DNA from: Haemophilus parainfluenzae
GTDB taxonomy: Bacteria > Pseudomonadota > Gammaproteobacteria > Enterobacterales > Pasteurellaceae
Assembly: GCF_900450995.1 (NCBI RefSeq)
Contig: NZ_UGHY01000002.1
Location: 1,028,501 to 1,092,500, forward strand
Direction of reading: 5' to 3'
DNA: 64,000 nt
The translations under genes were made by a program, and so were the position numbers. The stretch's first letter is position 1. Each line of letters starts with the position of its first letter. The notes below the pieces were generated by a model. That model searched no databases. It was not told the origin of the DNA and saw only the letters and a list, made by a program, of their open reading frames with translations. Positions 48,385-57,581 of this stretch are shown piece by piece.

Positions 48385-50159
48385 TTAAAAACGGTAGCTC
48401 ACATTAAATCCAGTTGTCACATGACTGGTTCTAAATCCTTCCGGTTTTTTAATTGGAACACCTACGAAATAATCATAGTTAATGCCCCATAATTTACCGC
48501 GAAGTCCAATTACGCCCCCCATTAAGCTATCACCAATTTGAAGCTCTTCTTGGCTAGAGTGCACTTTACCTCGGTCAATCCCTAAATAAAGCTCATGTCC
48601 CTTATTGGCGATATTCCAACCTAATTCATTTCGCCATAACCAACCTTTTTCACCGGAAAGTGATAGCTCGCCATCAAACCCTCGCACGGTATAACGACCA
48701 CCAATACTAAATTTATCTTGTTGTGTTAAAGGTGTGCCGTTCCATTGTCCATTCCAGCTGGTGTTAAAGCGGAAAGGTTGATTGCCGATAGTGAAAGGAT
48801 AGGTAAAATCAACGCCTGCAGTAAAAATCTGCATGCGGGAAGTCCCTTCACCAAACGCTTCTTCCGGAGCGGGTAAGGATTTATTCCCACCCGTACCACG
48901 TTTATAGTTCGCAAACAGTTGTAACACTGTTTCACCAATGTATTGAGTGTGATTAAGCCCCACTTCCCAACCAGCTATTCGACGACGTTGCACTTCAATT
49001 TCGGTGTCATTGATATAGTTATGGGATTTTTTCGTCCATAACGCGGCATTCACATAGGTTTTGTGAAGACTTCCACGAGATAATAAGCGACTTAAGTTCG
49101 CTTTCATTTGTTGGCTTTCACCTGAATAGGTATAAGACTCAAACGCGCCCGCTACCGTTTGGTGATAAGAATATTTTGAACCGGAAAGGATTAAGAGATA
49201 GTTCTTCCAAGGAATAGAATAATAGAGACTAATATTTTTACTACCATAATCCCCTTCTGCATCATCGCTATTACGCTTAAAGGTGCGTGTGCCACTGATA
49301 TAGAACATATCATTAAGTGTTAACACATTATCCAAGAAAACGTGGCTGAACCCTGTAAACGACCAGTAGATTTACTGCCTGAGTCATCTAACCCTAAGGT
49401 TAAATGAAAAGGTAAGCGTTGCTTATAAGCAATCACCACGTCTGTTTCACCTACCGCATCAGTTGGCACAAGCTCCATATTCGCATCAGCACTCGGTACG
49501 CGTTTTAAGTTTTCTAAACCTTGTTCAATATTGCGAATATTTAATATATCCCCCTGCGCCATTGGCATGGCAAACCATAAGGTGCCACGGGTGGCAAACG
49601 GAATCGCACTTTGGTCTTGTAATTGAATACGGCCTACTTTACCCGGAATCAGGGTTAACACGAGCATGCCTGAACGCAAATCCTGCGGCTCCACCACCAC
49701 TCGCGTGGTGACATAACCCAAATCAATTAAACGATTTTGAATACGGCGAAGTAATACGTTAATCCCCTCAGAGCCAATACAGGCAGGCAGCGCAAAATCA
49801 CGCTCAGCATAAACTGACTTTAACGCCCAAGAGAATCGACTTGGTTGGATTAATTTAAGGGAAGAGGCTGATGAATTTTCTGCTTCAGCTTGATAATCGG
49901 TCAGCACCAATTGATTGATAGGAAAGCATTGTGATTCATTCTGAGGGAAGCTAAGCGAAGCCTCTTTTTCACCCTCTAAACGCACATTCGCGGATTGCGT
50001 TTGCTGCGCTAAAATGGCGGCATCTTGTTCCGCTTGTTGCTTTTGTTGTTGGGCATCGATTTGTTTTTCTACATTTGCATTTGGTGAGCTTGGCGCTGCC
50101 AAAGCAAAAGAGGAAATAAATAATAAACTAGAAAGAAAAGCGCATGGTAAGTTCTTCAT
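48385..50159 (-). CDS. cdiB: Two-partner secretion transporter CdiB, frame broken mid-gene
   Basis: CdiB is the outer-membrane Omp85/TpsB channel that exports CdiA. It has a signal peptide (FISSFALAAPS), a plug/linker rich in Gln, a POTRA region with ERDFALPACIGSEGINVLL and LGYVTTRVVVEPQDL, and the barrel with FSIGGRYTVRGFDGELSLSG carrying the VRGF motif, ending in FNVSYRF. The frame breaks at GG (plus-strand CC, 49332-49333): one extra G restores ATFSWDNVLTLNDMF and a protein of about 591 residues. Loss of one G matches the other breaks in the window, so export is probably functional. The ATG at 50159 is preferred over an upstream TTG. Confidence 0.88.
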
Positions 50160-50246
50160 TATACTGCAAAGGTTAAGTTGTTGATAAATTTGCAATATGA
50201 TATCAAAAGTTGTTTAAAAACTCTACAAACCTTATTTTTTCAATAC

Positions 50247-50304
50247 AAAAAGTGCGGTCAGTTTTTGAGAAGTTTTAAAACTCTTTGAAAATTGACCGCA
50301 CTTT
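50247..50304 (-). repeat. USS-pair repeat R4
   Basis: Fourth copy: AAAAAGTGCGGTCAGTTTT arm, AGTTTTAAAACTC core and AAAATTGACCGCACTTT arm. It follows the small immunity gene 50346-50528 and lies upstream of the cdiB promoter region. Confidence 0.85.
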
Positions 50305-50345
50305 ATATCTTGTTTCAGATCGTATGCCGAGAAAATTATAACCTG

Positions 50346-50528
50346 CTACAACTTTTTTAAATAAAAGATAAATACACAAAATATAAATACTAACGGAAAC
50401 GAACTTAGTATATTTAAAATATCCACATTATAAAAATTAAATCCATTCTTTATAAGAGCCATGAAATACATTCCTAAATCTATTAAAATAGAAACTTTAA
50501 GTACTTTAATAAAATCATTTAGATTCAT
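50346..50528 (-). CDS. Small two-span membrane protein, orphan CdiI homologue
   Basis: A 60-residue protein with two hydrophobic spans (LKVSILIDLGMYFMALI and FPLVFIFCVFIFYLKKL). It aligns with the immunity protein at 40463-40654 along its whole length (shared VLK-S, MY, AL, FPL). It follows a degraded copy of the matching toxin end, so it is the immunity gene of a decayed module. The frame is intact, which suggests that selection for protection has kept it. Confidence 0.62.
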   Translation of the reverse strand: MNLNDFIKVLKVSILIDLGMYFMALIKNGFNFYNVDILNILSSFPLVFIFCVFIFYLKKL

Positions 50529-50770
50529 CTTTTTCCCTATTTTACTTTCATAAAATCTATCATATGTATTAACAATGGATTCTCTTACTACAAGACCAAT
50601 TGTATTAAATTTACTCTTTCCTAAAGAGTTATCTAGAAAAATAAGTTTTAGCTATATCACACTTATCGTTATCTTTATATCAATCACTTAAAACTCCTAA
50701 ACCTGTAGCAGGGATATTGGCATACCTACCGTTGCTGATGATAAACCATCTGTATAAGGTATAACCATAC
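50529..50770 (-). pseudogene. Degenerate CdiA toxin end upstream of cdiB
   Basis: Translating the minus strand in shifting frames gives pieces matching the end of the main CdiA toxin: KDNDKCDIAKT against KDSGNYDIVKT, then KFNTIGLVVRESIVNTYDRFY against the KFGHYTGFPLIKEAMTNSFEKYY stretch in pieces. The DNA at 50695-50745 also lines up with 40815-40880 of cdiA. Stops and frame changes make it non-coding. It is what remains of a third orphan module; the rest of 50771-50923 shows nothing recognisable. Confidence 0.6.
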
Positions 50771-50923
50771 ACGAACAAAAATTCTAGATGAGTATGACAT
50801 TATAAGATTTGTTCAAAGTAAAAAACCATAGATAACCTGCCGTTTTTTACAATATATTTGCTATAAAAAATAAGCGGTTATAGAATACCTATAGCAAACT
50901 GAAATTAATGAGATAAATCTAGT

Positions 50924-51601
50924 ATGAATAACATACAAAAGAAATATTTTATTGGCCTAACCCATTTTTTGGGAAATGTTCTCGGTCCTAAATACGAAGT
51001 CGTATTTCATTCTTTTGATAAGAATAAGGCTCATATGGAAGCCATTTCGAATAGCCACGTCAGTGGTCGAACGCTTTCTTCTCCGCTTAGCTCTTTTGCT
51101 TCAAGTTTGTTGCAGGATAAAGTGTATTTAGATAAGGATTTTATCTTTAACTACAAAGCGGTGGCTGATTCCGAAAAGGTCATTCGAGGTGCAACTTATT
51201 TCATTAAAAATGGGGATAAATTAGAAGGCATCCTTTGTATTAATCATGATACCTCTGAGTTGGTTGATGTGATGACCAAATTAATTTCACTGGAAAACCT
51301 TGGAAACTTCGTCAATATTTTAGGTATTGATGCTGCCTTTGCCGAGGTAGAAGAGGCTGAAATAATTAATAAAGAAAAACTCGAAAACTCCATCGAAGAT
51401 ATCCTTTGTGAATACCTTGATTTCACCCTATTACATTCCGATAAACCACTCAGCTTAAGACAGCGGGAAAACGCCGTTCAAGTCTTATTTGATAAAGGCA
51501 TTTTCAATATCAAAGGCGCCATTCCGATGGTGGCGAAATATTTGAAAATCTCAGAACCTAGCGTATATCGCTATCTCAAAACGATCAAAGAGAAAGCATA
51601 A
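50924..51601 (+). CDS. YheO/DauR-type transcriptional regulator
   Basis: A 225-residue protein with an N-terminal YheO-like PAS domain (LGPKYEVVFHSFD ... GATYFIKNGDKLEGILCINHD) and a C-terminal helix-turn-helix (MVAKYLKISEPSVYRYLKTI), the DauR family layout. E. coli and Pseudomonas relatives control amino-acid catabolism (DauR, D-arginine; others unknown). Its neighbour tnaB converges on it and shares the terminator, so tryptophan genes are possible targets, but nothing in the sequence proves this. Confidence 0.82.
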   Translation: MNNIQKKYFIGLTHFLGNVLGPKYEVVFHSFDKNKAHMEAISNSHVSGRTLSSPLSSFASSLLQDKVYLDKDFIFNYKAVADSEKVIRGATYFIKNGDKLEGILCINHDTSELVDVMTKLISLENLGNFVNILGIDAAFAEVEEAEIINKEKLENSIEDILCEYLDFTLLHSDKPLSLRQRENAVQVLFDKGIFNIKGAIPMVAKYLKISEPSVYRYLKTIKEKA

Positions 51602-51603
51602 AG

Positions 51604-51647
51604 AAGTGCGGTTAAAAACACGCTGATTTTTAACCGCACTTTTTTTA
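51604..51647 (+). terminator. Uptake-signal pair terminator between the regulator and tnaB
   Basis: A 15-bp stem AAGTGCGGTTAAAAA/TTTTTAACCGCACTT with an 8-base loop, followed by TTTTTT. Bidirectional, for two convergent genes. Confidence 0.9.
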
Positions 51648-51661
51648 TTTTAATTGTGTTA

Positions 51662-52876
51662 TTAACCCACTACTGGAGGCAATACACCTAATTTAATTAG
51701 GAATGGGATACTCACAATAATAATCCCTAGAATTGAGACAAAGAGTAAGAACCCTGAACCACCTGGCACACGATAAGGTAAATTTGGATGTTGATGGCGA
51801 GCCTTCCAAACCAATGCGGCAGGCAATACCACTGCATAGAAAGCAAACATTTGTCCTGCATAGCCTAATGCAAGGATGAAGCCTTCTGGATAGAAGAATG
51901 CAAAGAGCAATGGCGGAAGGAAGGTTAAGAAACCTAAACTTAAACGGTTTGCCGAAAAATTGAATACACGTTTTAACAAGTCGTCAATACATTCTAATAA
52001 ACCGAGTGCCACCCCTAAGAACGAGGTAATCAGTGCTAAGGCAGAGAAGATTTTCACGATAGCAGCAATAATAGTACTGCCTGTAATCACACGAACCGCT
52101 TCAATCAATCCATTTAATGTTGGATCTTGATTAAGGATTTCTAAGAAGCGAGTTTGGCTTAATACACCGTGAGTTGAAAATTGCCATAAGATATAACCCA
52201 CCAATGTGATTGCAGAGCCCACAATAATCGAAAATCTTAAGGCTTTTACATCACCTTCTAAGTATTTATTTAAGCAAGGGATCGAACCATGGAAACCAAA
52301 AGCGGTAAAGAAAACTGGGCTAGCTGAAATTAATAAGGCTTTATCAATTGGTATGGCCATTAAGTTATCGATTTTAATTTCGGGGATCATCAATCCAAGC
52401 ACGATAAATAAAGCGGCAATCATCGCAATAAACAAGAAGCGATTTAGCGCATCCACAAAGCTTGTACCAATTGCTACGAAAACACCAAATAAGATTGTAA
52501 ATGCAAGGATAGAACCTTTCATTTTCAAATCAGGAGCAGCAAAATCAGGTAAAGTTGAAGCAAGAATTGCACCACCACCGGTCACATAGGCGGAAAGCAA
52601 TGCATAAAGGAAAATCATTAATACGCTAGTTGCGACAATTCGTCCTGGTCGGCCAAAATATTGTGCAGCAAGTGTACCAATACCGGCATCATGTTCAGCG
52701 GTTTGATAAACCTCAACAAATAATAATGCACTATAAGTGAGTAGGATCCATAAAAGAATAAGTAGAACGACTGTAAACGTAAAACCTATTCCAGCAGATG
52801 TGAGAGGCATAGCAAGCATCCCTGCGCCAATCATCGTCCCTGAGGTAATTAAGGTACTTCCCAATGTTTTATTCAT
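51662..52876 (-). CDS. tnaB: Aromatic amino-acid permease TnaB/TyrP type
   Basis: A 404-residue permease of the hydroxy/aromatic amino-acid family (HAAAP), with 11 predicted spans. The start LITSGTMIGAGMLAMPLTSAG is the conserved family motif. It follows tnaA on the same strand, as tnaB follows tnaA in the tryptophanase operon, so tryptophan is the likely substrate; TyrP is a close alternative that sequence alone cannot exclude. A terminator hairpin lies between tnaA and this gene, so part of its expression may be separate. Confidence 0.8.
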   Translation of the reverse strand: MNKTLGSTLITSGTMIGAGMLAMPLTSAGIGFTFTVVLLILLWILLTYSALLFVEVYQTAEHDAGIGTLAAQYFGRPGRIVATSVLMIFLYALLSAYVTGGGAILASTLPDFAAPDLKMKGSILAFTILFGVFVAIGTSFVDALNRFLFIAMIAALFIVLGLMIPEIKIDNLMAIPIDKALLISASPVFFTAFGFHGSIPCLNKYLEGDVKALRFSIIVGSAITLVGYILWQFSTHGVLSQTRFLEILNQDPTLNGLIEAVRVITGSTIIAAIVKIFSALALITSFLGVALGLLECIDDLLKRVFNFSANRLSLGFLTFLPPLLFAFFYPEGFILALGYAGQMFAFYAVVLPAALVWKARHQHPNLPYRVPGGSGFLLFVSILGIIIVSIPFLIKLGVLPPVVG

Positions 52877-53004
52877 GAGTTTTCTCCTTTCCGATTATCG
52901 TAGAAAGGCTAGTCACTTCCTTACTTGACAATACATCAAATTACAATGTCATTAGAATGTTTTCGCATTTTTCTCATTAACCAAATATTTTTTAGATACA
53001 AAAA

Positions 53005-53032
53005 GCCCTTACCCCGTTACTGAGGTAAGGGC
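53005..53032 (-). terminator. Terminator after tnaA
   Basis: A perfect 9-bp stem GCCCTTACC/GGTAAGGGC with a 10-base loop; on the minus strand it runs into TTTTTG. It should end most tnaA transcripts before tnaB. Confidence 0.85.
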
Positions 53033-53039
53033 GGTAGGC

Positions 53040-54433
<1,394 letters not shown>

Positions 54434-54492
54434 TTAGGTTTAAAGTTCATGATTATTAACCCGCTACTAAAAACATCTATCATCGAGTTGCA

Positions 54493-54538
54493 AGCATAGT
54501 ACTGAATTTTTTTCTGCAATACTGTGATCAAAGTCACA
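54493..54538 (-). promoter_or_regulatory. CRP-dependent promoter of tnaA
   Basis: TGTGA-TCAAAG-TCACA (54523-54538) is a perfect CRP consensus palindrome. On the minus strand a -10-like TATGCT (54498-54493) follows, which would put the CRP site close to the class II position near -42. E. coli tnaA is under catabolite control, so this fits. No TnaC leader peptide with the Trp and Pro signature could be found in the 105 bases between this promoter and the tnaA start. Confidence 0.8.
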
Positions 54539-54616
54539 AATCGATAAAATTTTATCAAATTTATACAAAAATATTTTTATTTGATAATTTTATATCAAAG
54601 TATCATAAACATACTG

Positions 54617-54706
54617 ATTCTTAGAGTAATTGAACAAGCGAGTTGAACTATCCAATTTTCTCAACAGAACAAGCGGACATAGGAATGGTGTTGCAGGCGG
54701 GATTGC
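54617..54706. repeat. Direct repeat copy A flanking the lipoprotein cluster
   Basis: ATTCTTA..AATTGAACAAGC..TTGAACTA..AATTTTC..AACAG recurs at 55805-55894 in the same orientation, with roughly 70-75% identity over 85-90 bases. The two copies bracket R5 and three small genes. The content itself is not recognised; it may be decayed coding DNA. Confidence 0.55.
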
Positions 54707-54747
54707 AATAGGAAGGAGATATTTGGCAGAAGAAGCATCAAAAATAC

Positions 54748-54808
54748 AAAAGTGCGGCCAGTTTTTGAGAGGTTTTAAAACTCTTTGAAAATTGACCGCA
54801 CTTTTTTT
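54748..54808 (-). repeat. USS-pair repeat R5
   Basis: Fifth copy of the element: AAAGTGCGGCCAGTTTT arm (one-base variant), GAGGTTTTAAAACTC core and AAAATTGACCGCACTTT arm followed by further T. It lies after the minus-strand lipoprotein cluster, in the same relative place as R1-R4 in the CDI modules. The stretch 54809-54905 shows nothing else. Confidence 0.85.
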
Positions 54809-54905
54809 CATTCTATTTCCAAGTAGTACACTAAGAAAATTCTAATTTGTTATCAAAAAAACTAATACTTAATAAGACTATAACTTTTGATAGCATGCTC
54901 TTATC

Positions 54906-55142
54906 TTACTTTTTATCGTCCATGCATTTTAATGTAGCAAGACTTGCTTTTCCCCTTTCCTCAACAGTTCCTCTTGGTAAATTTTTAGTTTTCTCATAGC
55001 ATAGATCAAATTTTTTCTCTTCCTCTGGAGTCATGTCAGATATAACATCTCCATTCCAAAATCGAACAAAATAGCTATCAGAAGAAACACATGCAGTCAA
55101 AATACTACAAAGTAAAAAGAGACTGAGATTGATCTTGTTCAT
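54906..55142 (-). CDS. Small lipoprotein
   Basis: A 78-residue protein with a lipoprotein signal (LSLFLLCSILTACVSS, lipobox LTAC, Cys about residue 18). The mature part has RFWNGDVISDMTPEEEKKFD and two further Cys. It resembles the lipoprotein at 55453-55692 in the same cluster, for example FWN(G) and the CYE/CIRK pattern, so the two are paralogues. The ATG at 55142 (MNKINLS) is chosen because GGAG lies 7 bases upstream. Function is unknown; a protective role against a toxin is only a guess from the R5 context. Confidence 0.6.
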   Translation of the reverse strand: MNKINLSLFLLCSILTACVSSDSYFVRFWNGDVISDMTPEEEKKFDLCYEKTKNLPRGTVEERGKASLATLKCMDDKK

Positions 55143-55177
55143 TTTTATCTCCAAAATATTTTTTCATTTCAACCACT

Positions 55178-55369
55178 CTAATCTCGTTTAAAAAAGAGAA
55201 GATATATCGGCAAAGCAACCACCTGAAATTTTAGAGACATAATTAAAGCATCTTTCATAAGGACTGCATATTGCAAATTATTCCTTCCCATATCTAACTG
55301 AACTATCACCATAAACAAGAAAAAGATGAATGCAACAGCTATAAAAAATTTTAATATTTTTAAAATCAT
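55178..55369 (-). CDS. Small two-span membrane protein
   Basis: A 63-residue protein with two hydrophobic spans (FFIAVAFIFFLFMVIVQL and FQVVALPIYLLFF) separated by a charged loop. It lies between two paralogous lipoproteins on the same strand, with small gaps. Topology resembles the two-span immunity proteins at 40463 and 50346, but the sequences do not clearly align. Not recognised as a known family. Confidence 0.45.
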   Translation of the reverse strand: MILKILKFFIAVAFIFFLFMVIVQLDMGRNNLQYAVLMKDALIMSLKFQVVALPIYLLFFKRD

Positions 55370-55452
55370 TATTTATTTAGATGGTAAGTATATATTCCAC
55401 CTTTCTCCTTTCCTCTAAAGAATATTCCTTTTATATTAAATAATCATCTATA

Positions 55453-55692
55453 CTACCAGTATCCTTTTTGTTCCATGCAAGCTCTTGTATATGGAACTCT
55501 TTTAGAACCATCAGGATCTATTGATTGGGGATACATTTCTTCAGATTTACGTATACATAGACTATATGCCTCCATTTCATTTTTAGATGGCATTACTCCG
55601 TTATTCCAAAATCTTTCAATAGGGTTATCAAATAACACTCCACAGCTAGATAAAATAAGAATATTTATAATGATTAATATGATTTTTTTCAT
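55453..55692 (-). CDS. Small lipoprotein, paralogue of 54906-55142
   Basis: About 79 residues with a lipoprotein signal (IILIIINILILSSCGVL, lipobox LSSC). The mature part shows ERFWNNGVMPSKNEMEAYSL and two Cys, matching its neighbour in layout. I place the start at the MKKI methionine (55692); the frame extends seven codons further upstream without a better ribosome site. Function unknown. Confidence 0.55.
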   Translation of the reverse strand: MKKIILIIINILILSSCGVLFDNPIERFWNNGVMPSKNEMEAYSLCIRKSEEMYPQSIDPDGSKRVPYTRACMEQKGYW

Positions 55693-55804
55693 TTTATTAC
55701 TCATTTCATTCATTGAAACTTAATTTCAATTAGTATAAATGTATTTTACAACATCTGATTTAATCACCAATTAAACCTCTCAACAATCATACCAAAAATT
55801 GTTC

Positions 55805-55894
55805 ATTCTTAAACCAATTGAACAAGCCGTTTGAACTAACTAATTTTCCAAACAGTCAAAGCAATCGTAAAAGGAATGCTTTTACATGCAGGAT
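55805..55894. repeat. Direct repeat copy B flanking the lipoprotein cluster
   Basis: Second copy of the repeat at 54617-54706, same orientation, roughly 70-75% identical. It lies just upstream of the glycine-zipper gene. The rest of 55724-55944 shows no gene. Confidence 0.5.
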
Positions 55895-55944
55895 TACATA
55901 AGTGTTTAAGCAAGCAATCCCGACAAGAATAGAGGAGTAGATTT

Positions 55945-56247
55945 ATGAAATCTAAATTGATGAAAGGGTTAGTGATTGTTGCATTAGCAGGAAGCTTAAC
56001 CGCTTGTGAAATGGACAGACAACAACGTCATACTGCAACAGGTGCAGCAATCGGTGGTGTAGCCGGTGGTTTATTAGGTGGTGATATTGCCACAACACTC
56101 GGCGGTGCGGCATTAGGTGGCGTAATCGGTAGTCAAGTGAATAAAGGCGGAGACTACGATGACAGAGAATATCGCCATCATAAAAAACATAAAAGACATC
56201 ACCACCATAGAAAACACCGTGATTGGGATGATGACTGGGATGATTAA
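55945..56247 (+). CDS. Glycine-zipper lipoprotein with a His-rich tail
   Basis: A 100-residue lipoprotein (LVIVALAGSLTACEMD, lipobox LTAC, Cys about residue 21) with a glycine-zipper 2TM domain (GAAIGGVAGGLLGGDIATTL and GGAALGGVIGSQVNKGG), similar to OsmB/SlyB-type outer-membrane proteins. The last 30 residues are unusual: HHKKHKRHHHHRKH followed by the acidic DWDDDWDD. Such a tail could bind metal ions, but this is inference. ATG at 55945 is preceded by AGAGGAG. A USS-pair terminator ends the gene. Confidence 0.78.
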   Translation: MKSKLMKGLVIVALAGSLTACEMDRQQRHTATGAAIGGVAGGLLGGDIATTLGGAALGGVIGSQVNKGGDYDDREYRHHKKHKRHHHHRKHRDWDDDWDD

Positions 56248-56262
56248 TTCAAAATACAGATA

Positions 56263-56307
56263 AAAATGACCGCACTTTTGAGATTTAAATCAAAGTGCGG
56301 TCATTTT
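56263..56307 (+). terminator. Uptake-signal pair terminator before the IS element
   Basis: A 16-bp stem AAAATGACCGCACTTT/AAAGTGCGGTCATTTT around a 13-base loop. The IS element begins a few bases after the stem, with a GATC between. Confidence 0.85.
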
Positions 56308-56364
56308 GATCTGCACCCCAAAAGTTGGACTCAACAAACCAACAATTGAGGTGCAGATTTTTTT

Positions 56365-56718
56365 ATGGGTAAACACTACACAATCGAATTTAAATTACAG
56401 GCTCTCCAACCTATTTTGAATGGAAAAATGAGTATTAGAGAAGCTGCGCGTTTTTACAATATTCCTTCCAACACCCTAGTCGGGACATGGTTGAAACGGT
56501 TTGAAAAAAGTGGCATAAAAGGACTTATTCCCCGTAAACCATCAGGACGACCGCCGATGAAACCCAAATATGCAAAAATGCCACCGCCACCCAAAACTGA
56601 AGAAGACCGTTTACGCCTGAGAATTTTACAGCTTGAAGCGGAGGTGGCCTACCTAAAGGAGTTGAGAAGGCTCAGACTTCAGGACGAAGCCGAGCAACGG
56701 AAATTATCCAAAGGTTAA
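56365..56718 (+). CDS. IS3-family transposase OrfA
   Basis: A 117-residue DNA-binding protein with a helix-turn-helix (MSIREAARFYNIPSNTLVGTW), a second helical region and a C-terminal leucine-zipper-like stretch (LRLRILQLEAEVAYLKELRR). It ends in a frame that is +1 to OrfB, as in IS3 elements where -1 frameshifting makes the fused transposase. No classic A6G slippery site is present near the overlap; a single missing G near 56713 would also join the frames. Confidence 0.85.
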   Translation: MGKHYTIEFKLQALQPILNGKMSIREAARFYNIPSNTLVGTWLKRFEKSGIKGLIPRKPSGRPPMKPKYAKMPPPPKTEEDRLRLRILQLEAEVAYLKELRRLRLQDEAEQRKLSKG

Positions 56719-57523
56719 GAACATGCTATCCGTTAAAATGGCTTTTAGGCTTTGCACAGTTAGCGCGTAGTACGTTTTTTGCGAAACTTCAGATTAAACC
56801 GGATAAGGATGAGTTGTTGAAAAAGGCCATTAAACGCATCAAAGCCAATCATCCTGATTATGGCTACCGACGAGTTCATGCCAGCTTGCCAGGCGTGAAT
56901 CATAAAAAAGTTCAACGTTTAATGCAGACACTTGGGCTTCAAGTGCAGTCAAGAAAAAGCAAGAAATTTACGACCTATCGAGGCACGATAGGGGGATTGC
57001 ACCGAATCATCTTGAACGCGATTTTAGTGCAACGGCCCCGAAACAAAAATGGGTGACCGATATCACAGAGTTTAAGGCGAAAGATGGGAGTAAAGTCTAT
57101 TTATCTCCAATTTTAGACTTATTTAACAATGAGATAGTCTCCTATAATCTCAGCTATTCCCCAAACTGGGCACAAGTAGAGGACATGTTAATGCAAGCCG
57201 TCAAAGGATTAAATAAAGCTTGTGGTGTCATTTTGCATTCAGACCAAGGCTGGCAATATCAAATGGTAGCTTATCGTCAAATCTTGGCTGAACATGGCAT
57301 CATTCAAAGTATGTCGAGAAAAGGGAATTGCTTGGACAATGCCGCGATGGAAAGTTTCTTTGGGCGATTAAAAACGGAATGTTTTTATGGTCGGGAATTT
57401 AACAGTAGAGAGGAGATAGTTGATGCTGTCAGAGATTATTTGGATTACTATAATCACCGACGGATTCAACTAAAATTAAAAGGACTGAGTCCGATACAAT
57501 ATCGAAAACAATCCTTTAAATAA
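56703..57523 (+). CDS. IS3-family DDE transposase OrfB, frame broken
   Basis: The catalytic part of the transposase, with an HTH_21 region (LKKAIKRIKANHPDYGYRRV) and the rve integrase core. The three acids are visible: WVTDITEF, LHSDQGWQYQ and AAMESFFGRLKTE. The frame breaks at GGGGG (56991-56995): a sixth G restores GGIAPNHLERDFSATAPKQK, which links the two parts. This is probably a sequencing error, so the element may be active. The 5' limit is approximate because OrfB is normally made as a frameshift fusion with OrfA. Confidence 0.8.
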
Positions 57524-57581
57524 CAGTCTAACTTTTTGGGGTCAGATCATTTTTTAGGGATTTTTTATGAATTAATAAGGA

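Larger units (their letters stand above)
56312..57544 (+). mobile_element. IS3-family insertion sequence (IS150-like)
   Basis: A ~1233-bp element. Ends are imperfect inverted repeats: TGCACCCCAAAAGTTGGACT at the left and, read inwards from the right, TGACCCCAAAAAGTTAGACT. Both ends are flanked by GATC (56308-56311 and 57545-57548), which is either a 4-bp target duplication or part of the ends. It encodes OrfA and a DDE transposase OrfB. It sits between the glycine-zipper gene and the DASS gene without breaking either. Confidence 0.85.

Noticed and set aside
54590..54811. A 73-codon minus-strand frame across R5 and repeat A
   Set aside because: It crosses the terminator hairpin and a degenerate repeat and has no family features.
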